Positions 19,074 through 31,153 of a stretch of DNA of 40,069 nt are shown in pieces. The DNA is taken from NCBI GenBank assembly GCA_012798115.1, contig JAAZNV010000009.1:74156-114224 (forward strand), given 5' to 3'. The notes under the pieces are model-generated. The model was not told where the DNA came from, made no database searches, and saw nothing but the letters and a program-made list of their open reading frames with translations. The position numbers were made by a program, and so were the translations under genes. Positions within the stretch are counted from its first letter, which is position 1, and each line of letters opens with the position of its first letter. Origin of the DNA: a candidate division WWE3 bacterium. GTDB taxonomy: Bacteria > Patescibacteriota > WWE3 > UBA101185 > UBA10185.

Positions 19074-21436
19074 TTTATGTTTGATACTTCAAATATAGAA
19101 TTAATTATGCGTCTTTTTAAAATACTTTTTTCTAGTGTATTGACTTTGATTGCATAACTTTGAGTATCTTCTATGTTGCCATTTACGTCCTGGGACTTGA
19201 AAAGTAAGTTAGTTACTCCTTCTTTTTGTACTAAAAATGGTTGTGAGTAAGTATCCCATGTTACTCCATTGTTTGTTGAATAAAATATATTCTCAATTTG
19301 GCTATTTTCTGCATCTGTAGAGGATAAATTTATAGTAGGGAATTCAATAAACCATCCATTATTGTTACTTCCTAACATATAAATTTCAGTTTTTGGAGGT
19401 TTGTTATCTATCATCTCTCCAAATACTGCAAACCAGCTTAAGTGATTAACCGTTGAAGTTAATACGTTTGTTTCTGCGTTAAATGAAGAAGGAATAATTT
19501 CCCAAACTTTTTGAAATTCATTCCAAAAGTAAAGTTGAATAGTATCTAAAAATAAATTTGAAAGTTGATCTTGACTAATTGAAATTTCCACTTGAATGAC
19601 ATCATTTAATAATTCTTGTTTATAACCTAACTGATCAAAAACTTCTAATAAAAAGGATGTTAGTTCTACATACTTGAATAAGTTTCGGGAAGAATAAATA
19701 GGAGAGATAGTTGGTCTAATATAGGGAGTGATTATTGCTGTTATATTTTCACTTGCATTTGCAAAGGTAATCTTTTTGTTTTTTGTGTTTAATTTACTTT
19801 CATCATTCGTTATAAATTTTGAAACATTTTCGTTTTCATTTTTCCATAAGTATATACTTTCAGTCCCTTGATGACTTCCAAGTAAATCATTCCATAAATA
19901 ATTTTTCCATGGATCCGCAATTTTATTATTTTGCCATCCAAATGGATCCACTCTTCCATCTGGATAATCATTAAGAAAATTGTCGTCTGTATTTACATCC
20001 TTCAAAACTTCAAAGTGAAGATGAGGGCCAGTCGTATTTCCTGTTATACCAACCTTTCCTATTATGTCATTATTATTCACCCAGATTTGACTGCTTTTTG
20101 TTATCAATCCTTCATTTTGAAGATGCATGTAGGTTGTTTGATAACCATTTAAATGATTAATTTTTATAGTATTTCCACAAGAATTGCAATAATAGTAACT
20201 AGCATAGCCAGATAGCGGTGCTCTTATTTCTGTTCCATATTTAAGTGCAAAATCTATTCCGCTGTGTGAACTGTAATAAACATATGGTTCTGTATTTCTT
20301 ATTCCAAGGAAATTTAATGTAGTTTCTTTTTCATTTTCAGATTCTGTGTGATACGTGTATCCTAAGAGTGGGTAGCTGTGATCAAAATATGAGGTAATGT
20401 TATCTAATAATTCGTCTGTGCTTTCATAATCCCACGGTATGTCAAAAATTGGTAGCTTTGAAAAACCTTCTTTTGGAATTTTATACTTGTAAATCCCATT
20501 GAGGTATACAGCAGAAAATATATAAAAAGAATCTGAGTATAACCATGTTAACTCATACGTTTTATCCATTTGCGGTGTGTCCAAATGTGTGTCTATCCAT
20601 GTATTTCCAAGGTCTGATGTGTAGTACACGGAATAATTTTGTTCTAAAGGATTTTCTCTTCCAACATAGTACTTGTTATTAAGATATGTGATGTTACCTA
20701 CAGCATAGTTTCCAAGGCTTTGTGATTTTTCCCATGTTTCTCCTTTATCCTTTGATATATAAAGACCATCAATCCCAGAAGACCCTGCAAAAATCACACT
20801 TCCGTTTATACAAAAAAACATTATTCCTTTGTTACTTAACTCTGTTACTTCTTCCCAAGTGTTTCCCTTATCTATACTCTTAAACACCTTATTTGAAGTA
20901 GAGGTGAATACAATATCTTCTGAACCTTCAATAGAATATATTTTTGTTCCGTCAATTCCATTCCCAATCTTTTGAATCCATGTTTGACCTTCATCCTGAG
21001 ATATATAAAGGCCAGCGTTTTCCTTTCCAAGGTATATTGTTTGTGAATCTCTTGTTACTTTAGTTGATGTTCCAAGAGGGCCTATTTGTTCCCATGTTTC
21101 TCCTTTATCGTTTGATACAAAAAGACCAGATTTATGATTTACTGAGTAGTATGTTGCTGCATATATTTTCCCTTGATAATATTTAATATCCTTCACACCC
21201 ATACCTGTTAAACCAAGCAAGACCCATGTGTTACCTAGATCTTTTGATAAGTAAATGCCGTTTGATTGTGTGGAACTAGAAAATTCTCCAGCTAATATTC
21301 CCCAAGGTGTTTGCTCTATGGATATCATCATTGGTGTTGGCGTGAAAGTTCTTGTCCATAATGATTCAGCATGTATTCTATTTATAGCTATTATAGATAA
21401 AAGTATAAATACAAAAAACTTTCCAATTTTCTTCAC
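19070..21436 (-). CDS. Secreted multidomain protein: BNR/Ycf48-like propeller repeats, M23 (LytM) peptidase domain, C-terminal Ig-like domain
   Basis: Signal peptide; repeated SKDKGETWE/SNDKGETWEQI motifs; HSGIDFALKYGTEIRAPLSG and GNTTGPHLHFEV; C-terminal NGVTWDTYSQPF...DVNGNIE. Confidence 0.8.
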   Translation of the reverse strand: MKKIGKFFVFILLSIIAINRIHAESLWTRTFTPTPMMISIEQTPWGILAGEFSSSTQSNGIYLSKDLGNTWVLLGLTGMGVKDIKYYQGKIYAATYYSVNHKSGLFVSNDKGETWEQIGPLGTSTKVTRDSQTIYLGKENAGLYISQDEGQTWIQKIGNGIDGTKIYSIEGSEDIVFTSTSNKVFKSIDKGNTWEEVTELSNKGIMFFCINGSVIFAGSSGIDGLYISKDKGETWEKSQSLGNYAVGNITYLNNKYYVGRENPLEQNYSVYYTSDLGNTWIDTHLDTPQMDKTYELTWLYSDSFYIFSAVYLNGIYKYKIPKEGFSKLPIFDIPWDYESTDELLDNITSYFDHSYPLLGYTYHTESENEKETTLNFLGIRNTEPYVYYSSHSGIDFALKYGTEIRAPLSGYASYYYCNSCGNTIKINHLNGYQTTYMHLQNEGLITKSSQIWVNNNDIIGKVGITGNTTGPHLHFEVLKDVNTDDNFLNDYPDGRVDPFGWQNNKIADPWKNYLWNDLLGSHQGTESIYLWKNENENVSKFITNDESKLNTKNKKITFANASENITAIITPYIRPTISPIYSSRNLFKYVELTSFLLEVFDQLGYKQELLNDVIQVEISISQDQLSNLFLDTIQLYFWNEFQKVWEIIPSSFNAETNVLTSTVNHLSWFAVFGEMIDNKPPKTEIYMLGSNNNGWFIEFPTINLSSTDAENSQIENIFYSTNNGVTWDTYSQPFLVQKEGVTNLLFKSQDVNGNIEDTQSYAIKVNTLEKSILKRRIINSIFEVSNIN

Positions 21437-21514
21437 ATTTATTTACTAATCTATAGATATTAAAGGATCAATGTACAAACCTCTTGTTTTAATAGAATGT
21501 AGTAGAATACGTTT

Positions 21515-22864
21515 GTGGATAATTTGATTAATAGAATTAAAAATAAAAATCCTGATCTTAGAAAAGCAGAGATAGAAGGACTGTTGTTTTTATTGAAAAA
21601 TAAATGCTCATTTACTAATCAAGATTTTATATCCTTAACTGGAATTCCTAAAGAAACTTTGAAGCAATTTAAAAAATCTATCTCCAGTTTACTAGAGGAA
21701 CCTAATGATAATTTAGTTTCATTAAGTATGGAGGGCAAAGAAGAATTAAGAAATGTTAAACTTAAACCATATAAGTGGTCTCTTTTATCAGTGAAATCCG
21801 GTCATAGTAAGTCACTAGAAAAGATATGTGAAATAAGGGACAAGTATGACATAAGACCTAGGAGGGAATATGATCAGTTTTTAGCTACTCCAGAGACCTC
21901 TTATGCAAAAGCACAAATACTTTTTGATAAAGGAGTAATAGATGGGAAGTCTATTGCATTTATTGGAGATGATGATTTGAACTCCTTAATGTTAGCTGCT
22001 TTATCTTTGGAAAGTGAAAACAGTGGTGATTATAAAAATATTACTGTGTTTGATATTGATCCTCAGGTATTAAATTCCATTGAAAGATCTTCAAAGGAGC
22101 TAGGACTAAAAAATATTGAAACAGTTCTTTATGATGTGAGAAATAAACTTGATAAAAAGTATTTAGGAAGGTTTGATGTTGTAGTTTTTGATCCTCCGTA
22201 TACAAGGAGTGGAGTGGTTTTGTTTCTTCAAAGGTCCATAGAACTTTTAGGAAATAGGTTAGAAAGCAATGGTAACTTTGAAGGCAAATATATTTTTATG
22301 TACTATGGAAATAGTTTCAAATCTCCAGAGAAGGTACTGAAGATTCAAGAAGTACTAAATAGATTTAATTTAGTGATAGAAGATAAGATTGAAAAGTTTG
22401 CAAGATATTCAGGAGCAGAATCCATTGGAAATGCTAGTTCTCTTTATGTGTTAAGGACCAATAGGTTTACTCACCTGGCAGATTTTAGCTCAATTAAAAT
22501 TTATACATATGAGGAACAGAAAGAAGAAAGGTTTCCTTTCGTGGATCATTTAGTTTTTAAGGTTTTTGGGGTTAAAAATGATCTATTAAAGTCAAAGGGT
22601 AAGATTTTAGGTGTGCTGGGAGAGCTTTGTATGATGCATAATCTTAAGGTTATGGATAAGAAAATTACTAGTTTTAAAGGTGGTGGCCTAACAATTACAT
22701 TTGTCTTAGCAAATTCTAATCTTGTTGTTCACACTTGGCCTGAATTTGGATCTGTTCATATTGATCTTATTACATGCTCTCCTATTTATAAAAAAGATCT
22801 TTTACCATCTACTATTGGAAGCTTGTTTGGAACAAGCAAGATAGAAACTACTTGTGTAGAATAG
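21515..22864 (+). CDS. Fusion: BpsA-like branched polyamine synthase (PF01861-like) plus SpeD-like pyruvoyl decarboxylase
   Basis: N-terminal wHTH, PRREYDQFLATPETSYAKA, GDDDL motif, FDIDPQVL, VVFDPPYT; C-terminal LANSNLVVHTWPEFGSVHIDLITCS resembles the SpeD self-processing region. Confidence 0.8.
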   Translation: MDNLINRIKNKNPDLRKAEIEGLLFLLKNKCSFTNQDFISLTGIPKETLKQFKKSISSLLEEPNDNLVSLSMEGKEELRNVKLKPYKWSLLSVKSGHSKSLEKICEIRDKYDIRPRREYDQFLATPETSYAKAQILFDKGVIDGKSIAFIGDDDLNSLMLAALSLESENSGDYKNITVFDIDPQVLNSIERSSKELGLKNIETVLYDVRNKLDKKYLGRFDVVVFDPPYTRSGVVLFLQRSIELLGNRLESNGNFEGKYIFMYYGNSFKSPEKVLKIQEVLNRFNLVIEDKIEKFARYSGAESIGNASSLYVLRTNRFTHLADFSSIKIYTYEEQKEERFPFVDHLVFKVFGVKNDLLKSKGKILGVLGELCMMHNLKVMDKKITSFKGGGLTITFVLANSNLVVHTWPEFGSVHIDLITCSPIYKKDLLPSTIGSLFGTSKIETTCVE

Positions 22865-22874
22865 GATCTTGTTG

Positions 22875-22903
22875 TTGACATTGCAGAAAGTTGTTGCTAT
22901 TTA
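22875..22903 (+). promoter_or_regulatory. Predicted 16S rRNA promoter (TTGACA, 17 nt, TATTTA)
   Basis: Consensus -35 with optimal spacing about 150-180 nt upstream of 16S; -10 is imperfect. Confidence 0.5.
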
Positions 22904-23052
22904 TTTAACACTGAAGTAATATTCAGATCTTGAACTTTGAAAATATCCTTTGAAGTTTTGTTTATTCAAGATTTATAAGGCGAAAAGAACGGGTGCTTTT
23001 GATGGACGTTCACTAACGCATTTGTGAATGTCTCTCATTAGCTTTGCTAGCT

Positions 23053-24480
<1,428 letters not shown>

Positions 24481-24755
24481 TAGGGAGAAACTTCGTTTCT
24501 TACCTTGCGATTAAGTTTAAAATGCTTGCATTTTGAAGGAAATCGAGGGGGAGGACAGTAACTTGAATGAAAGAATTTTACCGTGTTAAACGGAAAGTCT
24601 TTCAAGATAAAGTTACACTTTCTGTTTAATAACTCTATAAAGCAGAAGGTTAATATAGATACTAATTCTCACGAAAGTATCTAGAGTAGGTTAGAAGATG
24701 AGCCTAAATCTTCAAATGAAGCTGGACGTTCTTTTTGCCTTATAGATCTTGATAA

Positions 24756-24785
24756 AAAAAGCTCGCATGTTATTGCGAGCTTTTT
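24756..24785 (+). terminator. Intrinsic terminator downstream of 16S
   Basis: AAAAAGCTCGCA TGTTAT TGCGAGCTTTTT. Confidence 0.8.
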
Positions 24786-24861
24786 GTGTTTGTGTGCTAG
24801 AATAAGCCTTAGAAAACTCGTTTTATTTTCTATGGTACTGTAGTACACCACATATACAAGT

Positions 24862-25287
24862 ATGAAAGAAGACAAGAAAAAGATATCACAAGAAATAGTT
24901 CTTGGAGTAATCAAAACTAAGATTGGAAAGGTTGTTATTATAAATCGTTTATGGCCTGAAAAAAGCATCGATGGGTCAGTAAAACTTACTTATGCTTTCC
25001 CTGGTGGAAACATTGATGAAGGTGAGACTCCTGAAGAGGCTTTGGTTAGAGAGGTTAGATGTGAGACTGGTTTAAAAATTAAAGTACTTAAAAAAATATC
25101 CGAAAGAACCCATCCTCAATTCCCAGTGAAAGTAAATTATTACGAGTGTGAATTTGTTCCCAGGAGCATAAAGCCAATTCTTGATGTGCATGAAGTAGCG
25201 ACTGTAAAGTGGGTAAGTCCTTCTGAGTTGAGGAATTACTTTACAACAGACTTAGATCCAGAAGTTGCGAAGTTTTTAGGAATTTAA
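24862..25287 (+). CDS. NUDIX hydrolase
   Basis: Nudix box GGNIDEGETPEEALVREVRCETGL. Confidence 0.88.
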   Translation: MKEDKKKISQEIVLGVIKTKIGKVVIINRLWPEKSIDGSVKLTYAFPGGNIDEGETPEEALVREVRCETGLKIKVLKKISERTHPQFPVKVNYYECEFVPRSIKPILDVHEVATVKWVSPSELRNYFTTDLDPEVAKFLGI

Positions 25288-25296
25288 AAAAGAATC

Positions 25297-25545
25297 TTAA
25301 AGAAGAAAAACTTCATCTCCTTCTCTTACTTCTTCATTTACTTTTATTCCAACTTCTTGTCCTTTTTTAGCTTCTTCAATCTTTTCATGTTCTATTTGCA
25401 TTTCTGTTATTTCTTGTTCAAAGTTTGTTTTTGACCCTTGAAATTTTACTTTATCTCCAATTTTTAATACACCATCTAACTTGATGATTCCAACACTTAT
25501 TTTATCGAAGAAGTGAGTTATAGTTCCCATTTTCTTTTCTGACAT
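25297..25545 (-). CDS. Small EF-Tu domain II-like translation-factor-like protein
   Basis: MGTITHFFDKISVGIIKLDGVLKIGDKVKFQG...VGIKVNEEVREGDEVFL; strong SD AAGGAGGTGA upstream. Confidence 0.75.
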   Translation of the reverse strand: MSEKKMGTITHFFDKISVGIIKLDGVLKIGDKVKFQGSKTNFEQEITEMQIEHEKIEEAKKGQEVGIKVNEEVREGDEVFLL

Positions 25546-25670
25546 TTTACTTATTCACCTCCTTAAGAAGGTTAATGTATTACTGAAAACATTATAACAG
25601 GAAATTCTAGTTAGATGGTTTTCCATACAGAATTTTATACAAAGTGTGGTAGTGGTGTTGGGGGAATAAA

Positions 25671-25705
25671 AAAGAGGACCTGTGTCTCTATCGAACAAGT
25701 CCTCT
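25671..25705 (-). terminator. Intrinsic terminator overlapping the 3' end of the hydrolase gene
   Basis: Minus strand AGAGGACTTGT ... ACAGGTCCTCTTTTTT. Confidence 0.65.
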
Positions 25706-26470
25706 ATTGTTTGCCAAGAATTTATCTACTAGATAATTGAATTCTTCAGCTGATTCTTGATGTGCGTTATGTCCTCCCTTAATCTGTTTTAGTATTGAGC
25801 CCTTTATTTTATGGTTGAGCTCTTTTCCTACTTTTAAAGGTAGAATCACATCATTTGTTCCCCATACTATCAAAGTAGGGACAGGTATTTTTTCTGCAGC
25901 TTCTGTTAAGTTAGTGTTTGTTACTAGCTTTTTAACTTCCCATTTATAGTTATTAGAATCTCGGTTCACCCCAATAACCTTGTAGAAATGCTCACGTAGC
26001 AATTCAAAGTTTTTGAAACCGAGTAGAGATAGGGGGAGTTTGCCGATTTTTGCTAGTGCTACCTTAATTTTGTCTAACAAACTTCTTCTCTCTAGGCCTG
26101 CGGCGGCAACCAAGATCAAATGAGTTAGGGTTTCAGACCATTTGCTAGCGTACAAAATTCCAATTCTTCCCCCAAAACTTTTTCCTACCAAAACGAACCT
26201 ATTGAGATTTAAGGATACTGCAAAGTCTTTTATGAACTTCGAATATTCTTCAACCCCCCATATTTCATCCGGTTGCGCACTTACACTGAACCCAGGCATG
26301 TCAATGGCTATACAGTCATAGTTTTGTTTCAACTCGGAGATGTTGGGTTTCCACGATTGACTTGAGCCTCCCCAACCATGCAAAAAAACTAAAGTCCCTT
26401 TTGGGGTTTTGGAACTACAGGTTCTAGAATAACTGACCTTGACACCCTTAATATCCACTATCATATCCAT
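25688..26470 (-). CDS. Alpha/beta hydrolase
   Basis: LVFLHGWGGSSQSW, LVGKSFGGRIG, VPTLIVWGTND, GGHNAHQE. Confidence 0.9.
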   Translation of the reverse strand: MDMIVDIKGVKVSYSRTCSSKTPKGTLVFLHGWGGSSQSWKPNISELKQNYDCIAIDMPGFSVSAQPDEIWGVEEYSKFIKDFAVSLNLNRFVLVGKSFGGRIGILYASKWSETLTHLILVAAAGLERRSLLDKIKVALAKIGKLPLSLLGFKNFELLREHFYKVIGVNRDSNNYKWEVKKLVTNTNLTEAAEKIPVPTLIVWGTNDVILPLKVGKELNHKIKGSILKQIKGGHNAHQESAEEFNYLVDKFLANNRGLVR

Positions 26471-26509
26471 TTTCTCCTTTATAATATTTTGCTATAGATC
26501 TGATGTATT

Positions 26510-27853
26510 TTACCATACTTTGTTTAAATATTCTTCAGGATTAAAGTCTGGTTGTCGAGTAGCTAAAGCCTTGTGAAAAACAATATACCCATTAGCTTTA
26601 TCACGTAGAGTTTGTCCAAACTCTTCCTTGTATACAAATTGAGCTTTTACAGGTAGCTTTTCTCTGTTGATAGGGGTATCTAGAACAAAGGTTTTGTCAG
26701 AACTAAATATTTTTTCTAATAAATTACTAAAGCCATGCGGATCTTCATCTGCAAAATTGATTTCCTCAACCAGTAGCCATGGAAGGTCACCATTTAAAGT
26801 TTCAAACCAACTCCACAACCTACTACCTCCAGAAGTCTCACCGTGAAAAAATACACTCTTTCCATGGCAATTACACTTAACTATTCTATTCTCAACTGGT
26901 TTAAAAGTTTCAAAAGCCTGTCGTAATACTTGAGGGGTTAGATTTAGTTCTTTTGCCAGCAACTTTCCAACTGTGTACATTTCGGCGGTTCTTAAGGTAG
27001 GGGGTAATAATTCATTTGAAAGTTCCTTTGGTGTTTCTACGTTAAAACCTTTCCAATCTTTCGGCATTTGTAATCCTAACTCTTTTAGAACACGATTATT
27101 TACGTAACCTTCACTTTCCTTAGGTTTAATTCTGACTTTTGACTCAAAAATTTCTTGTTTATTTTTAAACATACCTGGATTTATATGTGTATCGTAAATG
27201 TTAGTTAAAAATGAGATGTTAGGTGGAAGCAATTCTGATAATTGTGCGACGTGGTCTTTTAGATAGGTACTATATTCCATAACAATAAAAGGAGTTTCCT
27301 TTTCAACTCTGTTAATATAGTGACACATAACTGAAAGCGGAGTTAGCCTTTTTGAGTAAAATCTTGTAACATCATATCCAGAAGTTCTAATTAAGTGTTC
27401 AAGAAATGCTACGGTGGTAGTTTTACCTACAGAACCTGTTACACCAACAATATATGGATTACTTTCATTTCTAGCATGTTCATAAAGTTTTTCAGCTAGT
27501 GTATCTAGGTTTCTAACCATTAGATACTCACTTTCTCCAGTTTCAGTACCTTTCTCAATTCCTAAATGCCAACCTTTATCATAAGCTACTTTTGCAGCAG
27601 TTGGTCGCCTGTCAAAGCCGCTGTCCCAACCACCTTCTCCTTGAGAATGTGTTGCTAGGTATAAATTGGATTTAAGATCGTCAGGTCTCTCTGAAATCTT
27701 TACAATATCCACCCATTCATATTTTGGGTTATCTTTTACGTTATCTTTTTCTATTTCATTTCCTGCAATTTGTGTAATTTCTTCTTTGGAGAAGTCCATT
27801 AGAAAAATTATATAGTAATAACAAGTTAATGTCTTAAAAGGGAAATTCCACAA
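26510..27853 (-). CDS. Mur ligase family protein (MurF/MurE-like)
   Basis: P-loop VTGSVGKTTTVAFLEHL, TNIYDTHINPGMFKNKQEIFESK; start may be internal (ATG near 27799). Confidence 0.75.
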   Translation of the reverse strand: MWNFPFKTLTCYYYIIFLMDFSKEEITQIAGNEIEKDNVKDNPKYEWVDIVKISERPDDLKSNLYLATHSQGEGGWDSGFDRRPTAAKVAYDKGWHLGIEKGTETGESEYLMVRNLDTLAEKLYEHARNESNPYIVGVTGSVGKTTTVAFLEHLIRTSGYDVTRFYSKRLTPLSVMCHYINRVEKETPFIVMEYSTYLKDHVAQLSELLPPNISFLTNIYDTHINPGMFKNKQEIFESKVRIKPKESEGYVNNRVLKELGLQMPKDWKGFNVETPKELSNELLPPTLRTAEMYTVGKLLAKELNLTPQVLRQAFETFKPVENRIVKCNCHGKSVFFHGETSGGSRLWSWFETLNGDLPWLLVEEINFADEDPHGFSNLLEKIFSSDKTFVLDTPINREKLPVKAQFVYKEEFGQTLRDKANGYIVFHKALATRQPDFNPEEYLNKVW

Positions 27854-27896
27854 GTACTACAGGGTGTCAACCCTCACATTGGACTTGAATCTACCT

Positions 27897-27973
<77 letters not shown>

Positions 27974-28040
27974 ATGAAGATGAGCAAATTCTATCATGAT
28001 GTGAAATTTGAGTCTATCAAGTTTGAGATATAATCAGAAC

Positions 28041-29030
28041 ATGAAAAGCAAACCCAATATAGTTACCATTGGTGGAGGAACAGGAAGCTTTGTTGTGCTT
28101 TCAGGCCTTAAAAGTTATCCAATAGATATAAGTGCAATAGTAACAATGATGGACTCTGGAGGATCAACGGGTAAATTACGTGATCAACTTGGTGTGCTTC
28201 CTCCTGGAGATTTAAGACAAGCATTAGTTGCACTATCAGAAGCTCCAGATATTTGGAGAGAATTGTTCACATATAGATTTGAAAATGGGGATTTAAAAGG
28301 TCATAGCTTTGGCAACATATTTTTATCTGCCATTGAAAAGATAACAAATTCTAATCAAGAAGCTGTAGATAGAGCATCTGATATTCTTCAAACAAGTGGA
28401 AGAGTAATTCCAATAACATTTGATAAGTCTTGTCTTTGTGCTAAATATGAAGATGGGTCTGTTGTTGAGGGTGAATCTAATATTGAAAAGATAGTTAAAA
28501 GAAAAACAAGAATAACTAAAGTTTATTTAAAACCAAGTGCTTTAATGAACTTAGAAGCAAAGAGATGTTTAGAAAGAGCTAACTATATAATCTTTGGACC
28601 AGGAGATTTATACACAAGTATAATTCCAAATCTACTGGTTGAGGGTATAAGAGAAACAATGAAATATTTAAAGGTGAAAAAGATTTTCATTACTAATTTG
28701 GTAACAAAACCAGGGCAAACGGAAGGTTTTAAAGTTAGTACTTTCGTAGATGAATTAGAAAAATACTTAGGAGAAGGTTCCTTGGACTATATAATCGTTA
28801 ATTCTTCAAAACCTAAAGAAGAATTAATTTCTTTGTATAGGAAGATAGATAGAGCTACACCTGTAGAAGATGATATAGGGCATAGATATAGAAATGCCAA
28901 GGTTATCAAAGCAAATGTACTTAGTAATGTTAGATATGTTAAATCTTCATCTGATAAACTAAAGAGAAGTTTAATAAGGCATGATTCTGATAAATTAGCT
29001 AGAGTTCTTTATGAAATTATTAGGCCTTGA
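28041..29030 (+). CDS. YvcK/CofD-like protein (gluconeogenesis factor family)
   Basis: IVTIGGGTGSFVVLSGLK, TMMDSGGSTGKLRDQLGVLPPGDLRQALVALS, FGPGDLYTSIIPNLLVEGI. Confidence 0.92.
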   Translation: MKSKPNIVTIGGGTGSFVVLSGLKSYPIDISAIVTMMDSGGSTGKLRDQLGVLPPGDLRQALVALSEAPDIWRELFTYRFENGDLKGHSFGNIFLSAIEKITNSNQEAVDRASDILQTSGRVIPITFDKSCLCAKYEDGSVVEGESNIEKIVKRKTRITKVYLKPSALMNLEAKRCLERANYIIFGPGDLYTSIIPNLLVEGIRETMKYLKVKKIFITNLVTKPGQTEGFKVSTFVDELEKYLGEGSLDYIIVNSSKPKEELISLYRKIDRATPVEDDIGHRYRNAKVIKANVLSNVRYVKSSSDKLKRSLIRHDSDKLARVLYEIIRP

Positions 29031-29056
29031 CTTGTTTTTATAATATGTAGTAGTAT
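29027..29056 (+). promoter_or_regulatory. Candidate promoter for tRNA-Ala-23S-5S (TTGACT, 18 nt, TAGTAT)
   Basis: Boxes overlap the yvcK-like stop; imperfect -10. Confidence 0.35.
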
Positions 29057-29173
29057 CTTCCATACGGAATGGAAATGCTATCTTACCCCTCGAGGAAGCT
29101 CTAGATTTCAATATAAAAGGTTAATAGAATTTATTAAACATGAGTGTGATGTTGTGGTGGGATTGAACATTAG

Positions 29174-29249
29174 GGGCCGTTGGCTCAGTTGGTAGAGCGC
29201 TACATTTGCAATGTAGAGGTCACCAGTTCGATTCTGGTACGGTCCACCA
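29174..29249 (+). tRNA. tRNA-Ala (TGC), CCA encoded
   Basis: GGGCCGTTGGCTCAGTTGGTAGAGCGCTACATTTGCAATGTAGAGGTCACCAGTTCGATTCTGGTACGGTCCACCA. Confidence 0.97.
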
Positions 29250-29975
29250 GATTTGGTTTAAGACCCTGCCTGGTAAAGTTTGCCAGTCAAAGTTTTAAAC
29301 AAAAGTTTAAAAGGTTCTTTGAAATCTGAACAGAAAGTCTTTCATCCATCGTTTATATGAGCGATGGAGACAATTTAGTTCAATTTCTCGGATGAATTAA
29401 AGTTATTAATGCATGTGGTGGATGCCTTGGGTATTCGTGACGATGAAGGAGGTGCAAGACTGCCTTAAGCTTCGAGGAGCTGTCAAGAAGCGTTATTACT
29501 CGGAGATTTCCGAATGGGGTAACCTGGTCTATCGCAAGATAAGATCACTTGTCACTAAAGCTTTTGCTTTGCAGAAGGATAGGTGACATAGAGCAAACTC
29601 AGCGAACTGAAACAACTTAGTAGCTGAAGGAAAAAAGACAATTTGTTATTCCCTTAGTAGCGGCGAGCGAAAGGGGAGGAGCCCAAACCCAGATTGTTTA
29701 TTGATGTGACGGTTTGATTTATCAGACTGTCTAATCTTTAAGCAAATAAATGGGGGTATGGAAAATCCATGTCTGCCTTGAGCAGAGAAGAGTTACAAAT
29801 TACTTTTGTAGAAGAAGACGCCTGGAAAGGCGCGTCATAGAGAGTAACAACCTCGTATTCAAAACAAAAGTAACTCTTTGGGTTTATCCTGAGTAGCACG
29901 GGACACGCGAAACCCTGTGTGAATGAGCGACGCCCACGTCGTAAGGCTAAATACACGAATACACCGATAGCGCAT

Positions 29976-30006
<31 letters not shown>

Positions 30007-31122
30007 TGTTAGGGGAGTGAAATAGATTCTGAAACCGCATGCAGACAAGCTTGTAAAGCTCGACTTGTTCGAGTGATACAGTGCTTATTGAAGAATGATC
30101 CAGCGAGTTAATACTGTAGGCAAGCTTAATCTGTGAAAGCAGAGGAGGCGTAGGGAAACCAAGTCTTAAAAGGGCGAATAGTTTACAGTATTAGACCCGA
30201 AGCCAAGTGAGCTAACCATGACCAGGGTGAAGTCTATCGAAAGATAGATGGAGGCCCGAACCGGTGTACGAGGAAAAGTGCTCGGATGAGTTGTGGTTAG
30301 TGGTGAAACGCCTATCAAACTTGGCGATAGCTGGTTCTCCCCGAAACATATCTAGGTATGACCTTTACGTTAAAGTCATTGAGGTAGAGATACTGGAAGG
30401 GGATGGGGGGCGCAAGCCTACCCACTCCTACCAAACTCCGAATGCGATGATGGTGCGTATGGAGTCAGTGTCATGGGGAAATCTCGTGGCACAAAAGGGT
30501 GACAACCCAGACCATCGGTTAAGGTCCCTAATTTTTGCTAAGTGGGCAAGGAAGTGAAATCGTTAAGACAGCTAGGAGGTTGGCTCAGAAGCAGCAATCC
30601 TTTAAAGAAAGCGTAACAGCTCACTAGTTAAACGATTTTGCGCCGACGATTTAACGGGGCTCAAGCAAAAAACCGACACCATGGCTTTGCACTTTGTGCA
30701 AGGGGTAGGGGAGCTTTGATGCAGCTGTGAAGGTTCACTGTGAGGTGGGCTGGAGCAACATCAAGTGAGTATGCTGGAATGAGTAACGAGATTCGCGTGA
30801 AAACCGCGAACGCCGTATGTCTAAGGTTTCCTCCGCCATGCCAGTCAGCGGAGGGTTAGTCGATCCTAAGGAAAGGCCGAAGGGCGTATCTGATGGATAG
30901 CAGGTTAATATTCCTGCACTATTGTATGATCGTTTTACCAATGGGGGGACGAAGTGTGACTGATCAAGCCTGATAAGGATTTAGGTTCCAAAAACAAGTT
31001 AGTTTGTGTAGGAAAATCCGCACAAGCGTTTTAACATGAGTTTAGGAAAAGTTCATCGCAAGGTGAACAATTTGGTTGGTTTATGTTTCCAGGAAAATCC
31101 TCTAGGGAGATTGTGCAATATT

Positions 31123-31153
<31 letters not shown>

